Of a stretch of 64,000 bases of DNA, positions 8,691 to 17,675 are shown in pieces. Made by a program: the position numbers and the translations under genes. The notes beneath the pieces were generated by a model. It was not told where the DNA came from. It saw nothing but the letters and a program-made list of their open reading frames with translations, and searched no databases. Each line of letters begins with the position of its first letter. Within the stretch, counting starts at the first letter, position 1. The DNA is from Chryseomonas sp014190935 (GTDB lineage Bacteria > Pseudomonadota > Gammaproteobacteria > Pseudomonadales > Pseudomonadaceae), in assembly GCF_014190935.1 (NCBI RefSeq), contig NZ_JACHVV010000001.1, positions 124,001-188,000 on the forward strand. The letters are read 5' to 3'.

Positions 8691-9584
8691 TCACTCCGCG
8701 GCCTTGGGCAGCTCGATGCCCGGGAAGATCTTGATCACGGCCGAGTCGTCTTCACGACCGTAGCCGGCGGTGGAGGCCTGCATGAACATCTGGTGGGCGG
8801 TGGCCGACAGCGGCAGCGGGAATTTCGAGGTGCGCGCGGTATCCAGCACCAGGCCCAGGTCCTTGACGAAGATATCTACGGCGGACAGCGGCGTGTAGTC
8901 GGCCTTGAGGATGTGCGGCACGCGATTCTCGAACATCCAGGAGTTGCCGGCGCTGTGGGTGATGACCTCGTACAGCGCGTCCGGATCGACGCCTTCGCGC
9001 AGGCCCAGGGCCATGGCCTCGGCGGAGGCGGCGATGTGCACCCCGGCCAGGAGCTGGTTGATGATCTTGACCTTGGAACCCTGGCCGGGTGCATCGCCCA
9101 GGCGATAGACCTTGCCGGCCATGGCGGCCAGGACTGCCTCGCCCTTGGCATAGGCTTCCGCGGTGCCGGAGGTCATCATGGTCATCTCGCCGCTGGCGGC
9201 CTTGGCGGCGCCCCCGGAGAGCGGGGCGTCGAGCAGCAGGATGCCGCGCGCGGCCAGGCGCTCGCCCAGCTCGACGGCGTAGGCCGGGGCCACGGTGGCG
9301 CAGGCGATCACCAGGCTGCCCGGACGCAGGGCAGAGGCGGCGCCGCCTTCACCGAACAGCACGGCTTCGGTCTGCTCGGCGTTGACCACCACGGTGATGA
9401 GGATGTCGCAGCTGTCGGCCAGGGCCGCAGGCGAGGTGCAGGCCACGCCGCCTTCGCTGGCGAAGGCTTCCAGCACGCTGGCACGCACGTCACAGGCATG
9501 CACGGCGAAGCCGGCCCGCAGCAGCGAACGGGCGACGCCTAGACCCATGGCCCCGAGGCCGATGACACCGACGTTGTCTTGCAT
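8691..9584 (-). CDS. ltnD: L-threonate dehydrogenase
   Basis: A 297-residue beta-hydroxyacid dehydrogenase that oxidises L-threonate to 2-oxo-tetronate with NAD+. The Rossmann motif GVIGLGAMGLGVARSL is at residues 6-21. LDAPLSGGAAKAASGEMTMM is the substrate-binding signature, and GQGSKVKIINQLLAG carries the catalytic Lys. The start at 9584 puts the Rossmann fold at the N terminus; an upstream open stretch in the same frame overlaps the regulator gene and is not coding. First structural gene of the operon, 22 bases after the regulator stop. Confidence 0.93.
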   Translation of the reverse strand: MQDNVGVIGLGAMGLGVARSLLRAGFAVHACDVRASVLEAFASEGGVACTSPAALADSCDILITVVVNAEQTEAVLFGEGGAASALRPGSLVIACATVAPAYAVELGERLAARGILLLDAPLSGGAAKAASGEMTMMTSGTAEAYAKGEAVLAAMAGKVYRLGDAPGQGSKVKIINQLLAGVHIAASAEAMALGLREGVDPDALYEVITHSAGNSWMFENRVPHILKADYTPLSAVDIFVKDLGLVLDTARTSKFPLPLSATAHQMFMQASTAGYGREDDSAVIKIFPGIELPKAAE

Positions 9585-9606
9585 CTTGTTGTTCTCCGTA
9601 AAAAGG

Positions 9607-10311
9607 TCAGGCGAAGCCGGCCTGCCGCAGGCGGCGGGCGGCGTTGTAGATGTGCTGGCGGGCGGCGTTGGCGGCGGCCAGGGGATCGCCGAGGCGGATG
9701 GCGGCGACGATGGCCTGGTGTTCTTCGTGCACCTGGCGGGAGAAGTCCTCGCGCCGCGCCTCGTTGGTGCGGGTGATGCGCGTGGCCGTCTCCAGGTACT
9801 GGCTGACGAATTCCAGGGTCCTGATGAAGTAGGGATTGCCGGTGGCCTGGGCGATGGTGCGATGGAAGGCCACGTCGGCGCGTACGCCGTCATGGCCGTC
9901 GGCGACCTCTTCGTCGATGGCGGCCAGGGCCTCGTCGATGGCGACCAGATCGGTCTCGCTGCGGTTGATGGCGGCTTCGGAGGCGATCTCGGCCTCGATG
10001 GCGCGGCGCAGGTCCAGCAGGTGGAAGACGCTGCCGGGCAGGCTGGCTTCGTCGGCGTCGATACGCAGCGGGCGGATGCTGGCGTGGGCTGTGACGAAGA
10101 TGCCGCGACCCTGCTGGGGCTGCAGCACGCCTTCGTTCTTCAGGCGGGAGATGGCCTCGCGCACCACGGTGCGGCTGACGCCGAAGGCTTCGGAGAGCAG
10201 GGCTTCGCTGGGGATCTTGCTGCCGGGGGCGAAGACGCCGGCTTCGATCTTGTCCAGCAGCTGCTGGGCGACGTTGTCGCTCAGCACATTGGCGGGAACC
10301 TTGGCGAACAT
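9607..10311 (-). CDS. GntR/FadR-family transcriptional regulator of the threonate operon
   Basis: About 234 residues: an N-terminal winged helix (KIPSEALLSEAFGVSRTVVR with REAISRLKNEGVLQ) and an all-helical FCD ligand domain carrying the metal-binding His/Asp pattern (VAFHRTIAQATGNPYF). FCD regulators bind small acids and usually repress neighbouring operons. As it precedes ltnD-otnK-otnC-gntP-otnI on the same strand, threonate or an intermediate is the likely effector. I chose ATG 10311 because AGGT lies just upstream; ATG 10344 is possible but has no Shine-Dalgarno sequence and lies in the putative operator. Confidence 0.88.
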   Translation of the reverse strand: MFAKVPANVLSDNVAQQLLDKIEAGVFAPGSKIPSEALLSEAFGVSRTVVREAISRLKNEGVLQPQQGRGIFVTAHASIRPLRIDADEASLPGSVFHLLDLRRAIEAEIASEAAINRSETDLVAIDEALAAIDEEVADGHDGVRADVAFHRTIAQATGNPYFIRTLEFVSQYLETATRITRTNEARREDFSRQVHEEHQAIVAAIRLGDPLAAANAARQHIYNAARRLRQAGFA

Positions 10312-10327
10312 GGAGACCTGCTTATGT

Positions 10328-10353
10328 GGTTGTAAGGTTGTCATACAGGTTGT
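10328..10353. promoter_or_regulatory. candidate operator upstream of the threonate regulator
   Basis: Three direct GGTTGT hexamers start at 10328, 10336 and 10348, and a TGTCATACA half-palindrome (TGTnnnACA) lies between the second and third. The GTnnnAC core is compatible with FadR-type operators. Position just upstream of the regulator start suggests autoregulation of the whole operon. This is pattern-based only. Confidence 0.35.
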
Positions 10354-10491
10354 GGCGCTACTTTCGCACAGGCTTTTGCCTTTGTGTAGTGGTTTTGGCG
10401 GAGGCACTACGGAATTTTTGTGATGGATTCTACGGCTGGCAGGGGCGGGATAGAGCCACCTGTATAACGTTTACGGATGGAGGACTGTTCT

Positions 10492-10650
10492 ATGACGGCT
10501 GAAGAACTGCTGGCGCAACCTGCCGCGGACTACAGGAGCAAGGTCCAGCGGGGATTCTTTCGCCGATTGCCACTGAGGCCCACCGCGACCTTCAGCGTGG
10601 AAGCCAAGAAGCGCCAGGAGCAGCGCGAACAGCATCTGCAGCCATCGTGA
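10492..10650 (+). pseudogene. internally deleted DksA-like gene remnant (52 codons)
   Basis: A short frame with a good ribosome site (GGAGG before ATG). Its start MTAEELLAQPAADY and the FF a few residues later look like the N terminus of DksA-family RNA polymerase regulators. Its end, LRPTATFSVEAKKRQEQREQ, looks like their extreme C terminus. Normal DksA proteins have about 130-150 residues with a coiled coil carrying two acidic tip residues and, often, a zinc finger; all of that is missing here. The simplest reading is an in-frame internal deletion of a dksA2-type gene. A near-palindrome GTATAACGTTTAC upstream (about 10462-10474) may be its old operator. It could still be translated as a 52-residue peptide. 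Confidence 0.55.
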
Positions 10651-10670
10651 GGGACGGTGGCTGGGCTTTC

Positions 10671-10910
10671 CCTCACCCCAGCCCTCTCCCCGGGGGAGAG
10701 GGGGCGGTATGGAGCAGGAAGGGGCGTAGGGTGGAAAACCGCACAGCGTTTTCCACGCGCTCAAGGGTTCAGGCGTGAAAGGTTACCCTCACCCCAGCCC
10801 TCTCCCAAGGGGAGAGGGGGCGAAGCGGTTACGTAGGTTGGGTTGAGACGGCTCCATCGTCGAAGCCCAACAGGCAGGGTCGTGCCCGGCACCGCTGCGC
10901 TCAACCCAAC
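10671..10910. repeat. repeat cluster: families C, B, C, A
   Basis: Four elements fill the gap before pdxY. Family C occurs at about 10671-10703 and 10784-10819: CCCTCACCCCAGCCCTCTCC facing GGGAGAGGG. Family B is at 10727-10757, with GTGGAAAA and TTTTCCAC arms. Family A is at 10834-10916: GTAGGTTGGGTTGAGACGG at the left and CTCAACCCAACCTAC at the right. The right arm of A runs into pdxY and supplies its stop codon. Such mosaics suggest mobile, non-coding repeat units. Confidence 0.85.
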
Positions 10911-11804
10911 CTACGAAAGCCGCTGCGCCTCGAACAACTCGCCTGGTCGCACGATCTGCTCACGGGCGGCGATCAGCGGCAGGTCGCGGCTGCCGGGGCC
11001 GGTGCGGGCGACCAGGGCGTAGAGGGCGCTGACCGCATGGGACGCCGCGGCGGGTGTGGACTGGCCGTTGAGCAACTGGCCCAGCAGCACCGCGGAAAAG
11101 ACGTCGCCCATGCCGTTGGGCAGCGGCTGCAGATCCAGGTAGGGCGTCTGCACCAGCCAGGCATCCGCCGCCTCCACCACCAGGGTGCTGAGGACGTCGG
11201 TGGGCAGGTCCGGGGTGCGCAGGCTGGTGATGACGATGGTCTTGGGGCCCGGTTGGCCGGGGCGGCCGAGCAGCAGCCGGGCGGCACTCACGGCGTCGGC
11301 GGTGTCGGCCAGCGGCTGGCCGTGCAGCAACTCGAATTCGTACTGGTTGGGGGTGATCAGGCTGGCCTGTTCGATGGCGCGGCGGCGCAGGAAGTCGGGG
11401 ATGCCGGGGCGCACGAAGATGCCGCGGCCGACGTCACCCATCACCGGATCACAGAGGTACTGCAGGTCGCCGCGCTGACGGCGGATCTCCTGCACCACGC
11501 CCAGGATCACCTCGCCGATGGCGGCGTCGCCCAGGTAGCCGGAGAGCACCGCCACGCAGCGCTCCAGCACCCCGCGGGCGCGCAGGCCGTCGAGCACGTC
11601 GTGGATGTGTTCGGGCGGAAAGACCTGGCCCTTGAATTCGCCGTAGCCGGTGTGGTTGGAGAATTGCACGGTGTTGACCACCACCGGCTGCAGGCCGAGC
11701 AGTTGCAGCGGCAGGGTGGCGGCGGCATTGCCGACGTGGCCGTAGGCGACATGGGACTGGATGGACAGCACCAGCGGCGGCTGGGCGGGCAGGGCGGCGG
11801 GCAT
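10911..11804 (-). CDS. pdxY: pyridoxal kinase
   Basis: A 297-residue ribokinase-fold enzyme that phosphorylates pyridoxal to pyridoxal 5'-phosphate in the vitamin B6 salvage route. Typical blocks: VLSIQSHVAYGHVGN at 12-26, NTVQFSNHTGY near 44, CDPVMGD near 117, LITPNQYEFELL near 149, and the anion-hole/catalytic region PNGMGDVFSAVLLG near 228 (the family usually reads GTGD; GMGD keeps the catalytic Asp). The stop TAG is the GTAG of a family A repeat arm, so the final residues may vary between strains. Confidence 0.94.
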   Translation of the reverse strand: MPAALPAQPPLVLSIQSHVAYGHVGNAAATLPLQLLGLQPVVVNTVQFSNHTGYGEFKGQVFPPEHIHDVLDGLRARGVLERCVAVLSGYLGDAAIGEVILGVVQEIRRQRGDLQYLCDPVMGDVGRGIFVRPGIPDFLRRRAIEQASLITPNQYEFELLHGQPLADTADAVSAARLLLGRPGQPGPKTIVITSLRTPDLPTDVLSTLVVEAADAWLVQTPYLDLQPLPNGMGDVFSAVLLGQLLNGQSTPAAASHAVSALYALVARTGPGSRDLPLIAAREQIVRPGELFEAQRLS

Positions 11805-11989
11805 GGCGATCTCTCGGGCGGCGGGCTCCGGGTCGGGAGCCGAAAAGGTGGAGGCCTGCAGCTTACCCCAGCCCTTCCGGCGAACCCTAACCCGCCTGTG
11901 GCGGTCTGCATCGGCAGTGCAGATCGCTCCCGGCGCTGGCTACACTGGAGCGGCTGTCTTCCATCTCTGGCCCCAAGGAGAAACGGGGA

Positions 11990-12427
11990 ATGTCCGAGCT
12001 TCGCTTCGCACGTCTGGTGTTGGGTCTGCAGGCCCTGGTCTGGTTTGGACTCGCCCTGGCGCATTGGTTCTATCCCTACGAGATGGCCAATGCCCGCGGC
12101 ATGGTACTGATGGATTCGGCGTCGGTGGCCGAGGCGCGGGTCTGGTACGGCGGCATGCAATTCGCCCTGGCGCTGTTCGCCGTGCTGGCCTTTCGCCGAG
12201 CGGAATGGCTGTCGGCCGGCCTGCTGCTGGTGGCCTTCGTGCAGCTGACGCTGTTCGTGGTGCGGCTGATCAGCGGCGTGTTGGGCGAGTCGGCCACCGC
12301 CGAGCTGGATCTCTATTCCCAGGGCTATCGCCTGGTGATCGGCATCCTGGCCCTGCTGGCGCTGCGCGCCCACCGTCGCCACGAGCAGCGGGAACTGGAG
12401 AATCGCCGGATCTACCAGGGGCAGTAA
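11990..12427 (+). CDS. four-helix membrane protein (DUF4345-like)
   Basis: A 145-residue inner-membrane protein with four hydrophobic segments (about 8-27, 50-68, 75-96 and 108-127) and a charged C-terminal tail. The pattern, with a conserved ARVWYGGMQFALALF block in the second helix, resembles DUF4345 proteins; their function is unknown. GGAGAAACGGGG precedes the ATG. It stands alone between pdxY and finR. Confidence 0.72.
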   Translation: MSELRFARLVLGLQALVWFGLALAHWFYPYEMANARGMVLMDSASVAEARVWYGGMQFALALFAVLAFRRAEWLSAGLLLVAFVQLTLFVVRLISGVLGESATAELDLYSQGYRLVIGILALLALRAHRRHEQRELENRRIYQGQ

Positions 12428-12445
12428 CCGGCCCCGGGCCGGTGG

Positions 12446-13378
12446 CTAGCGCCTGGGCCGGGGCCGCGCGGTGTCGATCTGATCGCTGCGGCTCAGGCCC
12501 AGAGTCAGCTGGCGACAGAGGTCGAGGAATTCGACCATGGCCCCGGTCTGGTACTTCTGCTTGTGCCAGATGAAGCAGAACTGGCGACGCAGATCCAGGG
12601 TCGGCGTCGCGATGGGCACCAGGGTGCCGCGGGCGAAGGCGTCTCTTAGCGCCAGCCGTGACAGGCAGCCGATTCCCAGCCCCGATTCCACCGCGCGCAG
12701 GATGGCCTCGGTGTGCTCCAGCTCCAGGCGCACGTCCAGCGGCTGGGCATGATGCCGCATGGCCTGGTCGAAGGTCAGGCGGGTGCCGGAACCCTGTTCG
12801 CGCAGGATCCAGGCCTGAGCTTCCAGTTCGGCCTGGGCAGCCTGCCTGCCTGCCAGGACGTGGCCGGGCGCGCAGAACACCACCAGTTCATCCTCGATCC
12901 AGGGCTGCACCTCCAGATCCGGATGCTGGCAGTCGCCTTCGATCAGGCCAAGGTCGATGTCATGGTTGGCGATGCGCTGCACCACGCTGGCGGTGTTGTG
13001 CACGTGCAGCCGCACCCGGCAGTCGGGGTGGCGCTGCATGAAGTCGCCCAGCAGCAGGGTGGCCAGGTAGTTGCCAATGGTAAGGGTCGCGCCGACCTCC
13101 AGGGAGCCGAAGCCGGTCTTGCCGCGCAGCAGGTTTTCCACCTCGGCGCTGCGATCGAGCAGGGCCACCGCCTTGGGCAGCAACTGGCGCCCCAGGGCGT
13201 TGAGCGTCAAACGCTTGCCCGCGCGGTCGAATACCCGGCAGTCGAATTGCCGCTCCAGTTCGCCGAGGGCGGTGCTGGTGGCCGACTGCGACAGACTGAG
13301 CGCCTCGGCCGCCCGGGAAACGCTTTCCTGACGGGCCACGGCGACGAAGACCTCGAGTTGACGCAACGTGAATCTCAT
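12446..13378 (-). CDS. finR: LysR-type regulator FinR
   Basis: A 310-residue LysR regulator: winged HTH at residues 1-60 (MRFTLRQLEVFVAVARQES, then LSQSATSTALGELERQF) and an effector domain. It is transcribed away from fpr with a gap of about 120 bases. In Pseudomonas the regulator in this place is FinR, which activates fpr in response to superoxide and oxidising stress. The name rests mainly on this conserved arrangement, so orthology is likely but not proven. Confidence 0.85.
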   Translation of the reverse strand: MRFTLRQLEVFVAVARQESVSRAAEALSLSQSATSTALGELERQFDCRVFDRAGKRLTLNALGRQLLPKAVALLDRSAEVENLLRGKTGFGSLEVGATLTIGNYLATLLLGDFMQRHPDCRVRLHVHNTASVVQRIANHDIDLGLIEGDCQHPDLEVQPWIEDELVVFCAPGHVLAGRQAAQAELEAQAWILREQGSGTRLTFDQAMRHHAQPLDVRLELEHTEAILRAVESGLGIGCLSRLALRDAFARGTLVPIATPTLDLRRQFCFIWHKQKYQTGAMVEFLDLCRQLTLGLSRSDQIDTARPRPRR

Positions 13379-13498
13379 ATCTGCCTTTTGGATAACCTAT
13401 ATTCGAATTATTCATTTCACGGATATTTTCCCCCTCTATAAACTGTCGCGCAATTTCTATCCAGCCCCGGGCTGTACCGATTTTTCCTGGAGTCATCG

Positions 13499-14278
13499 AT
13501 GAGCAACCTGTACACCGAGCGCGTCCTGAGCGTTCATCACTGGAACGACACCCTGTTCAGCTTCAAGACCACCCGCAACGCGGGCCTGCGTTTCGAGAAC
13601 GGTCAGTTCGTGATGATCGGCCTGGAAACCGAAGGCGGTCGTCCGCTGATGCGCGCCTACAGCATCGCCAGCCCCAACTACGAAGAGCACCTGGAGTTCT
13701 TCAGCATCAAGGTGCCGGACGGCCCCCTGACCTCGCGCCTGCAGCACCTCAAGGAAGGCGACAACCTGATGGTCAGCCGCAAGCCCACCGGCACCCTGAT
13801 CCTCAGCGACCTCAAGCCCGCCAAGCACCTCTATCTGCTGAGCACCGGCACCGGCATGGCGCCCTTCCTGAGCACCATCCAGGATCCGGAAACCTACGAG
13901 CGCTTCGAGAAGGTGATCCTGGTCCACGGCGTGCGCTACGTGAACGAGCTGGCCTATGCCGACTTCATCACCAAGACCCTGCCGGAGCACGAGTTCATCG
14001 GCGACCTGGTCCGCGAGAAGCTGATCTACTACCCCCTGGTGACCCGCGAGGAATTCCGCAACCAGGGTCGTCAGACCGACCTGATGCGCAGCGGCAAGCT
14101 GTTCGCGGATATCGGCCTGCCGCCGATCAATCCGCAGGACGACCGCGCCATGATCTGCGGCAGCCCGAGCATGCTGGACGAGACCAGTGCCGTGCTGAAC
14201 GAATTCGGCCTGACCATCTCGCCGCGCATGGGCGATCCGGGCGACTACCTGATCGAGCGCGCCTTCGTCGAGAAGTAA
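13499..14278 (+). CDS. fpr: ferredoxin-NADP+ reductase
   Basis: A 259-residue bacterial (subclass II) FAD enzyme that exchanges electrons between NADPH and ferredoxin or flavodoxin, important for Fe-S repair and redox defence. FAD binding: RAYSIASPNYEEHLEFFSIK near 59. NADP binding: YLLSTGTGMAPFLSTI near 112. Near the C terminus MICGSPSML is followed by an MGDPGDYLIERAFVEK ending, typical of this subclass. GGAGTCATCG precedes the ATG. Probably activated by the divergent finR; a clear terminator follows. Confidence 0.97.
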   Translation: MSNLYTERVLSVHHWNDTLFSFKTTRNAGLRFENGQFVMIGLETEGGRPLMRAYSIASPNYEEHLEFFSIKVPDGPLTSRLQHLKEGDNLMVSRKPTGTLILSDLKPAKHLYLLSTGTGMAPFLSTIQDPETYERFEKVILVHGVRYVNELAYADFITKTLPEHEFIGDLVREKLIYYPLVTREEFRNQGRQTDLMRSGKLFADIGLPPINPQDDRAMICGSPSMLDETSAVLNEFGLTISPRMGDPGDYLIERAFVEK

Positions 14279-14295
14279 CGCGACCCGGCTCCCCG

Positions 14296-14320
14296 AAAAC
14301 CCGCCCTCCGGCGGGTTTTT
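14296..14320 (+). terminator. rho-independent terminator of fpr
   Basis: An inverted repeat AAAACCCGCC / GGCGGGTTTT with a CTCC loop is followed by T residues, 18 bases after the fpr stop codon. Confidence 0.9.
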
Positions 14321-14415
14321 CGTTTCCGCGGCCTGGCGGGCTGAACTCTCCCGGTGGCGGATCGGTCGGTTGCTGCAGGGCGTGTCATGGCGACACGCCA
14401 TTGCCGGGAGCCCCC

Positions 14416-15102
14416 ATGAAGCCCTATGTGATCTGCCACATGATGTCGTCGGTCGACGGTCACGCCCTCACCGACGGCTGGGACCGCGCCGTCAAGAAGC
14501 GGGCCGATACCACCTACGAGCGCCTGGCCGAGCGCTTCGCCTTCGATGCCTGGGCCTGTGGCCGGGTGACCATGGAAGAGATCGCCCACGGCGAGGGCTA
14601 TCCCACCGGGGTCGCCCAGGCGCCCATCCCGCGCATCCACCATTTCGCCAAGCGCGACGCCAGCAAGTACGCCATCGCCATCGACCCCCAGGGCAAGGTG
14701 GCCTGGAAGAAGAACGAAGCCCTGGATTCCCACGTCGTGGCGGTGCTCAGCGAAGGGGTCAGCGACGACTACCTGACTCACCTGCAGAACATCGGCGCCT
14801 CCTACGTCTTTGGCGGCAAGGACGAACTGGATCTGAGCGCCGTGCTGGAATTGCTGAACGCCGAACTGGGCATCGAGCGACTGGTGGTGGAGGGCGGTCC
14901 CCACGTCAGCGGCTCCTTTGTCGCCGCCGGCCTGGTGGACGAGATCAGTGTGCTGATCATCCCGCTGGTGGATGGCCGTGGCGTCCATCCGGCCTCCTTC
15001 GAGATCGCCGAACAGGCCTGGCAGCAGCCGCTCTACCTCAAGCTGGATACGGCCGAAGCTCAGGACGACGGCAGCGTCTGGCTGAGGTATCGCCGCAGCT
15101 AG
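14416..15102 (+). CDS. RibD C-terminal/dihydrofolate-reductase-fold protein
   Basis: A 228-residue cytoplasmic protein with the fold shared by dihydrofolate reductase and the reductase half of RibD. MKPYVICHMMSSVDGHALTD is the typical N-terminal substrate-binding strand, and VVEGGPHVSGSFVAAGLVDE is the family's NADPH/phosphate-binding motif. It probably reduces a small metabolite with NADPH; the true substrate is unknown. GGGAG before ATG 14416 supports this start over an earlier TTG. It is convergent with the MHYT gene and overlaps its end by about four bases. Confidence 0.85.
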   Translation: MKPYVICHMMSSVDGHALTDGWDRAVKKRADTTYERLAERFAFDAWACGRVTMEEIAHGEGYPTGVAQAPIPRIHHFAKRDASKYAIAIDPQGKVAWKKNEALDSHVVAVLSEGVSDDYLTHLQNIGASYVFGGKDELDLSAVLELLNAELGIERLVVEGGPHVSGSFVAAGLVDEISVLIIPLVDGRGVHPASFEIAEQAWQQPLYLKLDTAEAQDDGSVWLRYRRS

Positions 15103-17324
15103 CCGAGCGCCCTGGCCAGCGCCAGGGCATCGGCGTCGGCCTCCGCCTGGGCCTGCAGTGGGCAGACCCCGCTGGCATAGCGGGCGATCACCTCCGGCAC
15201 CTGGGCCAGGGGAACCGGTCGGCTGATGTGGTAGCCCTGGATGAAGTCGCAGCCCAGGGCGCACAGCAGCCGTAGCTGCTCCAGATGCTCGACGCCTTCG
15301 GCGGTGACCTTGAGCTTGAGCGGCCGGGCCATGCCGATGATGGCCTGGACGATCTGGTGATCGGCATTGCCTTCGACCAGCCCGGTGACGAAGGAGCGGT
15401 CGATCTTCACGGTATCGATCGGCAGGCGCTTGAGATAGGCCAGCGACGAATAGCCGGTGCCGAAGTCGTCGATGGACACCGTCACGCCCAGGTCGCGGAT
15501 GCGCTGCAGCAATTCGGCGGTGGGCTGCACGTTCTTGACCAGGGCGTTCTCGGTCACCTCCAGTTCCAGCCGCCGCGGCGACAGCCGATGATCGTCCAGC
15601 CGCCAGGCGATCTGCCCGGGCAGGGCTTCGTTGCTCAGACTGAGCGCCGAGCAGTTGACCGCGATGCGCAGGTCCGCAAGGCCGGCGGCGGTCAGCTCCA
15701 CCAGGTCCTGACAGGCGCGTTTGAGTACCCAGGCATCCAGCTCCTCGATGAAGCCGTTGGCTTCGGCCACGCCGAGAAAGACATTGGGCGCCAGCATGCC
15801 GAGGCGGGGATGATCCCAGCGGATCAGGGCCTCGGCCTTGTCCAGCTGGCCGCTGGCGACGTCCAGGATCGGCTGGTAGTAGAGCTGCAGCCCGCGCTCC
15901 TCGGTCAGCGCCTCGCGCAATTCGGCTTCCAGCTCCAGTTGCAGCGAGATCTTCTCGCGCAGGGTCTCGTCGAAGAAGCTGTAGGTGTTGCGGCCATTAC
16001 CCTTGGACAGATAGAGCGCGAGGTCGGCGCTCTTGAGCAGTTCTTCGCAGCAGCCGCCGTCGCGGGGATAGAGGCTGATGCCGATGCTGGTGGTCATCAC
16101 CAGGGTGCGGTTGCCGATGGTGACCGGATTGCGCAGCCGTTCCAGGATGCGCTGGGCCAGGTGCCGGGCCTCGTCGGGGCCGGCGAGGCTGGCCAGGATG
16201 CAGAATTCGTCGCCACCGAAGCGGGCCACCAGATCGCCTTCGCGTACCGCGTCGCGAATGATCTTGGCCATGGCCACCAGCAACTGGTCGCCGGCATCGT
16301 GGCCGAGGCTGTCGTTGATGCGCTTGAAGTGATCGATGTCGAGAAACATCACTCCCAGGCTGCGCCCCTGCTGGGCGTGGCGTTCGAGGATCTCGGCGAA
16401 GGCCTGGTTGAAGGCGCGGCGGTTGTGCAGGTCGGTGAGGGGGTCGTAGTGCGCGGCCTGCTGCAGCGAGGCGCGGGCTTCGTCGAGCTGGCCGACCAGG
16501 GAATTGACCCGCTCCAGGTCGTTTTCCTTGCGCTGCAGCTGGCGGTCCGCCCAGGCCGCACCCAGGCCACCCACCACCAGCAGCAGGGCGATGATGGCGA
16601 TGCCGACGCCGAGCTGCCAGGAATTGCTGGCGCCCTGCAGGGTGCTTTCGGTCTCGGCGGGCGCGATCAGCACCATGGACCACATGCCGGTGAAATGCAT
16701 GGCGGCGATGGCCAGGCCCATCACCAAGGCGGTGGCGATGCGCAGCCAGCGATAGATGCCGGTGTAGTGGCGGCGAAAGATCTGGATCAGTTGCAGGGCG
16801 GCGAAGCTGGCGCCCACGGCGATGCCGATCGACAGCAGGAAGGGCAGCGGGCGATAGAGCACCACGGCCTCGGTGTGCACCGCGGCCATGCCGGTGTAGT
16901 GCATGAGCACGATGCCCACGCTCAGCACCGTGCCGGCCTTGAGTCGCTGACCCAGGGTGAGGTCGGGCTGGCTGAGGGCGGGCATGGCCATGAGGCCGGC
17001 CAGCACCACGATCAGCAGCGAGGCCAGGGTGATGAAGAGGTCGTAGTGCACCCGGGTGGGCACGGTGAAGGCCAGCATGGCGATGAAGTGCATGCCCCAG
17101 ACGCCGAAGCCGAAGCTCAGGGCGCCCATCAGACTCCAGGCACGCTGCCGCGCCAGGGTACGGGTCTGGCCGATCCGCTCGGCGAATACCAGGGTGACGT
17201 AGCAGGCACTGACGGCGACGAGATAGGCGAGCGCCACCAGCCAGCCATCATGCTGGCCGTGCAGGTGCACTTGCTCCTGGGCAAGCGGGGCGACGAGGAA
17301 GTCGAGTCCCAGCCAATTGTTCAT
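15099..17324 (-). CDS. MHYT-GGDEF-EAL cyclic-di-GMP signalling protein
   Basis: A 741-residue inner-membrane sensor. The N-terminal half has seven helices with repeated MHxxAM/MHYTGM/MHFTGM motifs (MHYT domain, thought to bind a metal and sense gas or redox state). A short coiled coil leads to a GGDEF domain whose catalytic GGDEF at about 369-373 is intact, then to an EAL domain whose EAL at about 498 and the IDDFGTGYSSLAYL loop are intact. It may therefore both make and degrade c-di-GMP. MHYT-EAL proteins such as MucR of P. aeruginosa have this architecture; direct orthology is not claimed. Confidence 0.94.
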   Translation of the reverse strand: MNNWLGLDFLVAPLAQEQVHLHGQHDGWLVALAYLVAVSACYVTLVFAERIGQTRTLARQRAWSLMGALSFGFGVWGMHFIAMLAFTVPTRVHYDLFITLASLLIVVLAGLMAMPALSQPDLTLGQRLKAGTVLSVGIVLMHYTGMAAVHTEAVVLYRPLPFLLSIGIAVGASFAALQLIQIFRRHYTGIYRWLRIATALVMGLAIAAMHFTGMWSMVLIAPAETESTLQGASNSWQLGVGIAIIALLLVVGGLGAAWADRQLQRKENDLERVNSLVGQLDEARASLQQAAHYDPLTDLHNRRAFNQAFAEILERHAQQGRSLGVMFLDIDHFKRINDSLGHDAGDQLLVAMAKIIRDAVREGDLVARFGGDEFCILASLAGPDEARHLAQRILERLRNPVTIGNRTLVMTTSIGISLYPRDGGCCEELLKSADLALYLSKGNGRNTYSFFDETLREKISLQLELEAELREALTEERGLQLYYQPILDVASGQLDKAEALIRWDHPRLGMLAPNVFLGVAEANGFIEELDAWVLKRACQDLVELTAAGLADLRIAVNCSALSLSNEALPGQIAWRLDDHRLSPRRLELEVTENALVKNVQPTAELLQRIRDLGVTVSIDDFGTGYSSLAYLKRLPIDTVKIDRSFVTGLVEGNADHQIVQAIIGMARPLKLKVTAEGVEHLEQLRLLCALGCDFIQGYHISRPVPLAQVPEVIARYASGVCPLQAQAEADADALALARALG

Positions 17325-17675
17325 TCCGTGGCCTCGGCAGGAAGTCTGGCGCGGCTGGAGGAAGACGGCCCGGCGGGATCTCCGGCTCGGGTAGATTTCA
17401 CAACGGCAACCTGCGCTCTGAGAGTAGCTTGCCTTGCCCTATCGGCGTGGTGAAGAGGGGCTTGAGGCCGGAGCCATGCAGTTAGCGCGCGAGGTTTTTT
17501 TGTGGCGGCAAAGTCACTTCGCGACCCGGCGGACGCGGGTCAGCGAAGCGCTCTGGATAGCTAGCTAGCGACTTTTTAATATCACCTGGCTAGCATGATG
17601 ACCGTTCGTCGAACAGGGCGCTGACAAACGGTCCTGGTGGGGAGAAATCGGCCAAAAAGGCCGACGTGAAAGGAT
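17325..17675. other. intergenic region between two minus-strand genes
   Basis: No gene is visible. A weak hairpin (TCGGCC/GGCCGA around AAAAA, about 17646-17665) may terminate ppnN. A GACCGTT/AACGGTC inverted repeat spans about 17600-17633, and there is an AT-richer patch near 17570-17590. The upstream part should contain the promoter of the MHYT gene, but I cannot pick it with confidence. Confidence 0.5.

Noticed and set aside
15285..17453. Long plus-strand frame opposite the MHYT-GGDEF-EAL gene
   Set aside because: Shadow of the real gene, whose catalytic motifs are all on the minus strand.
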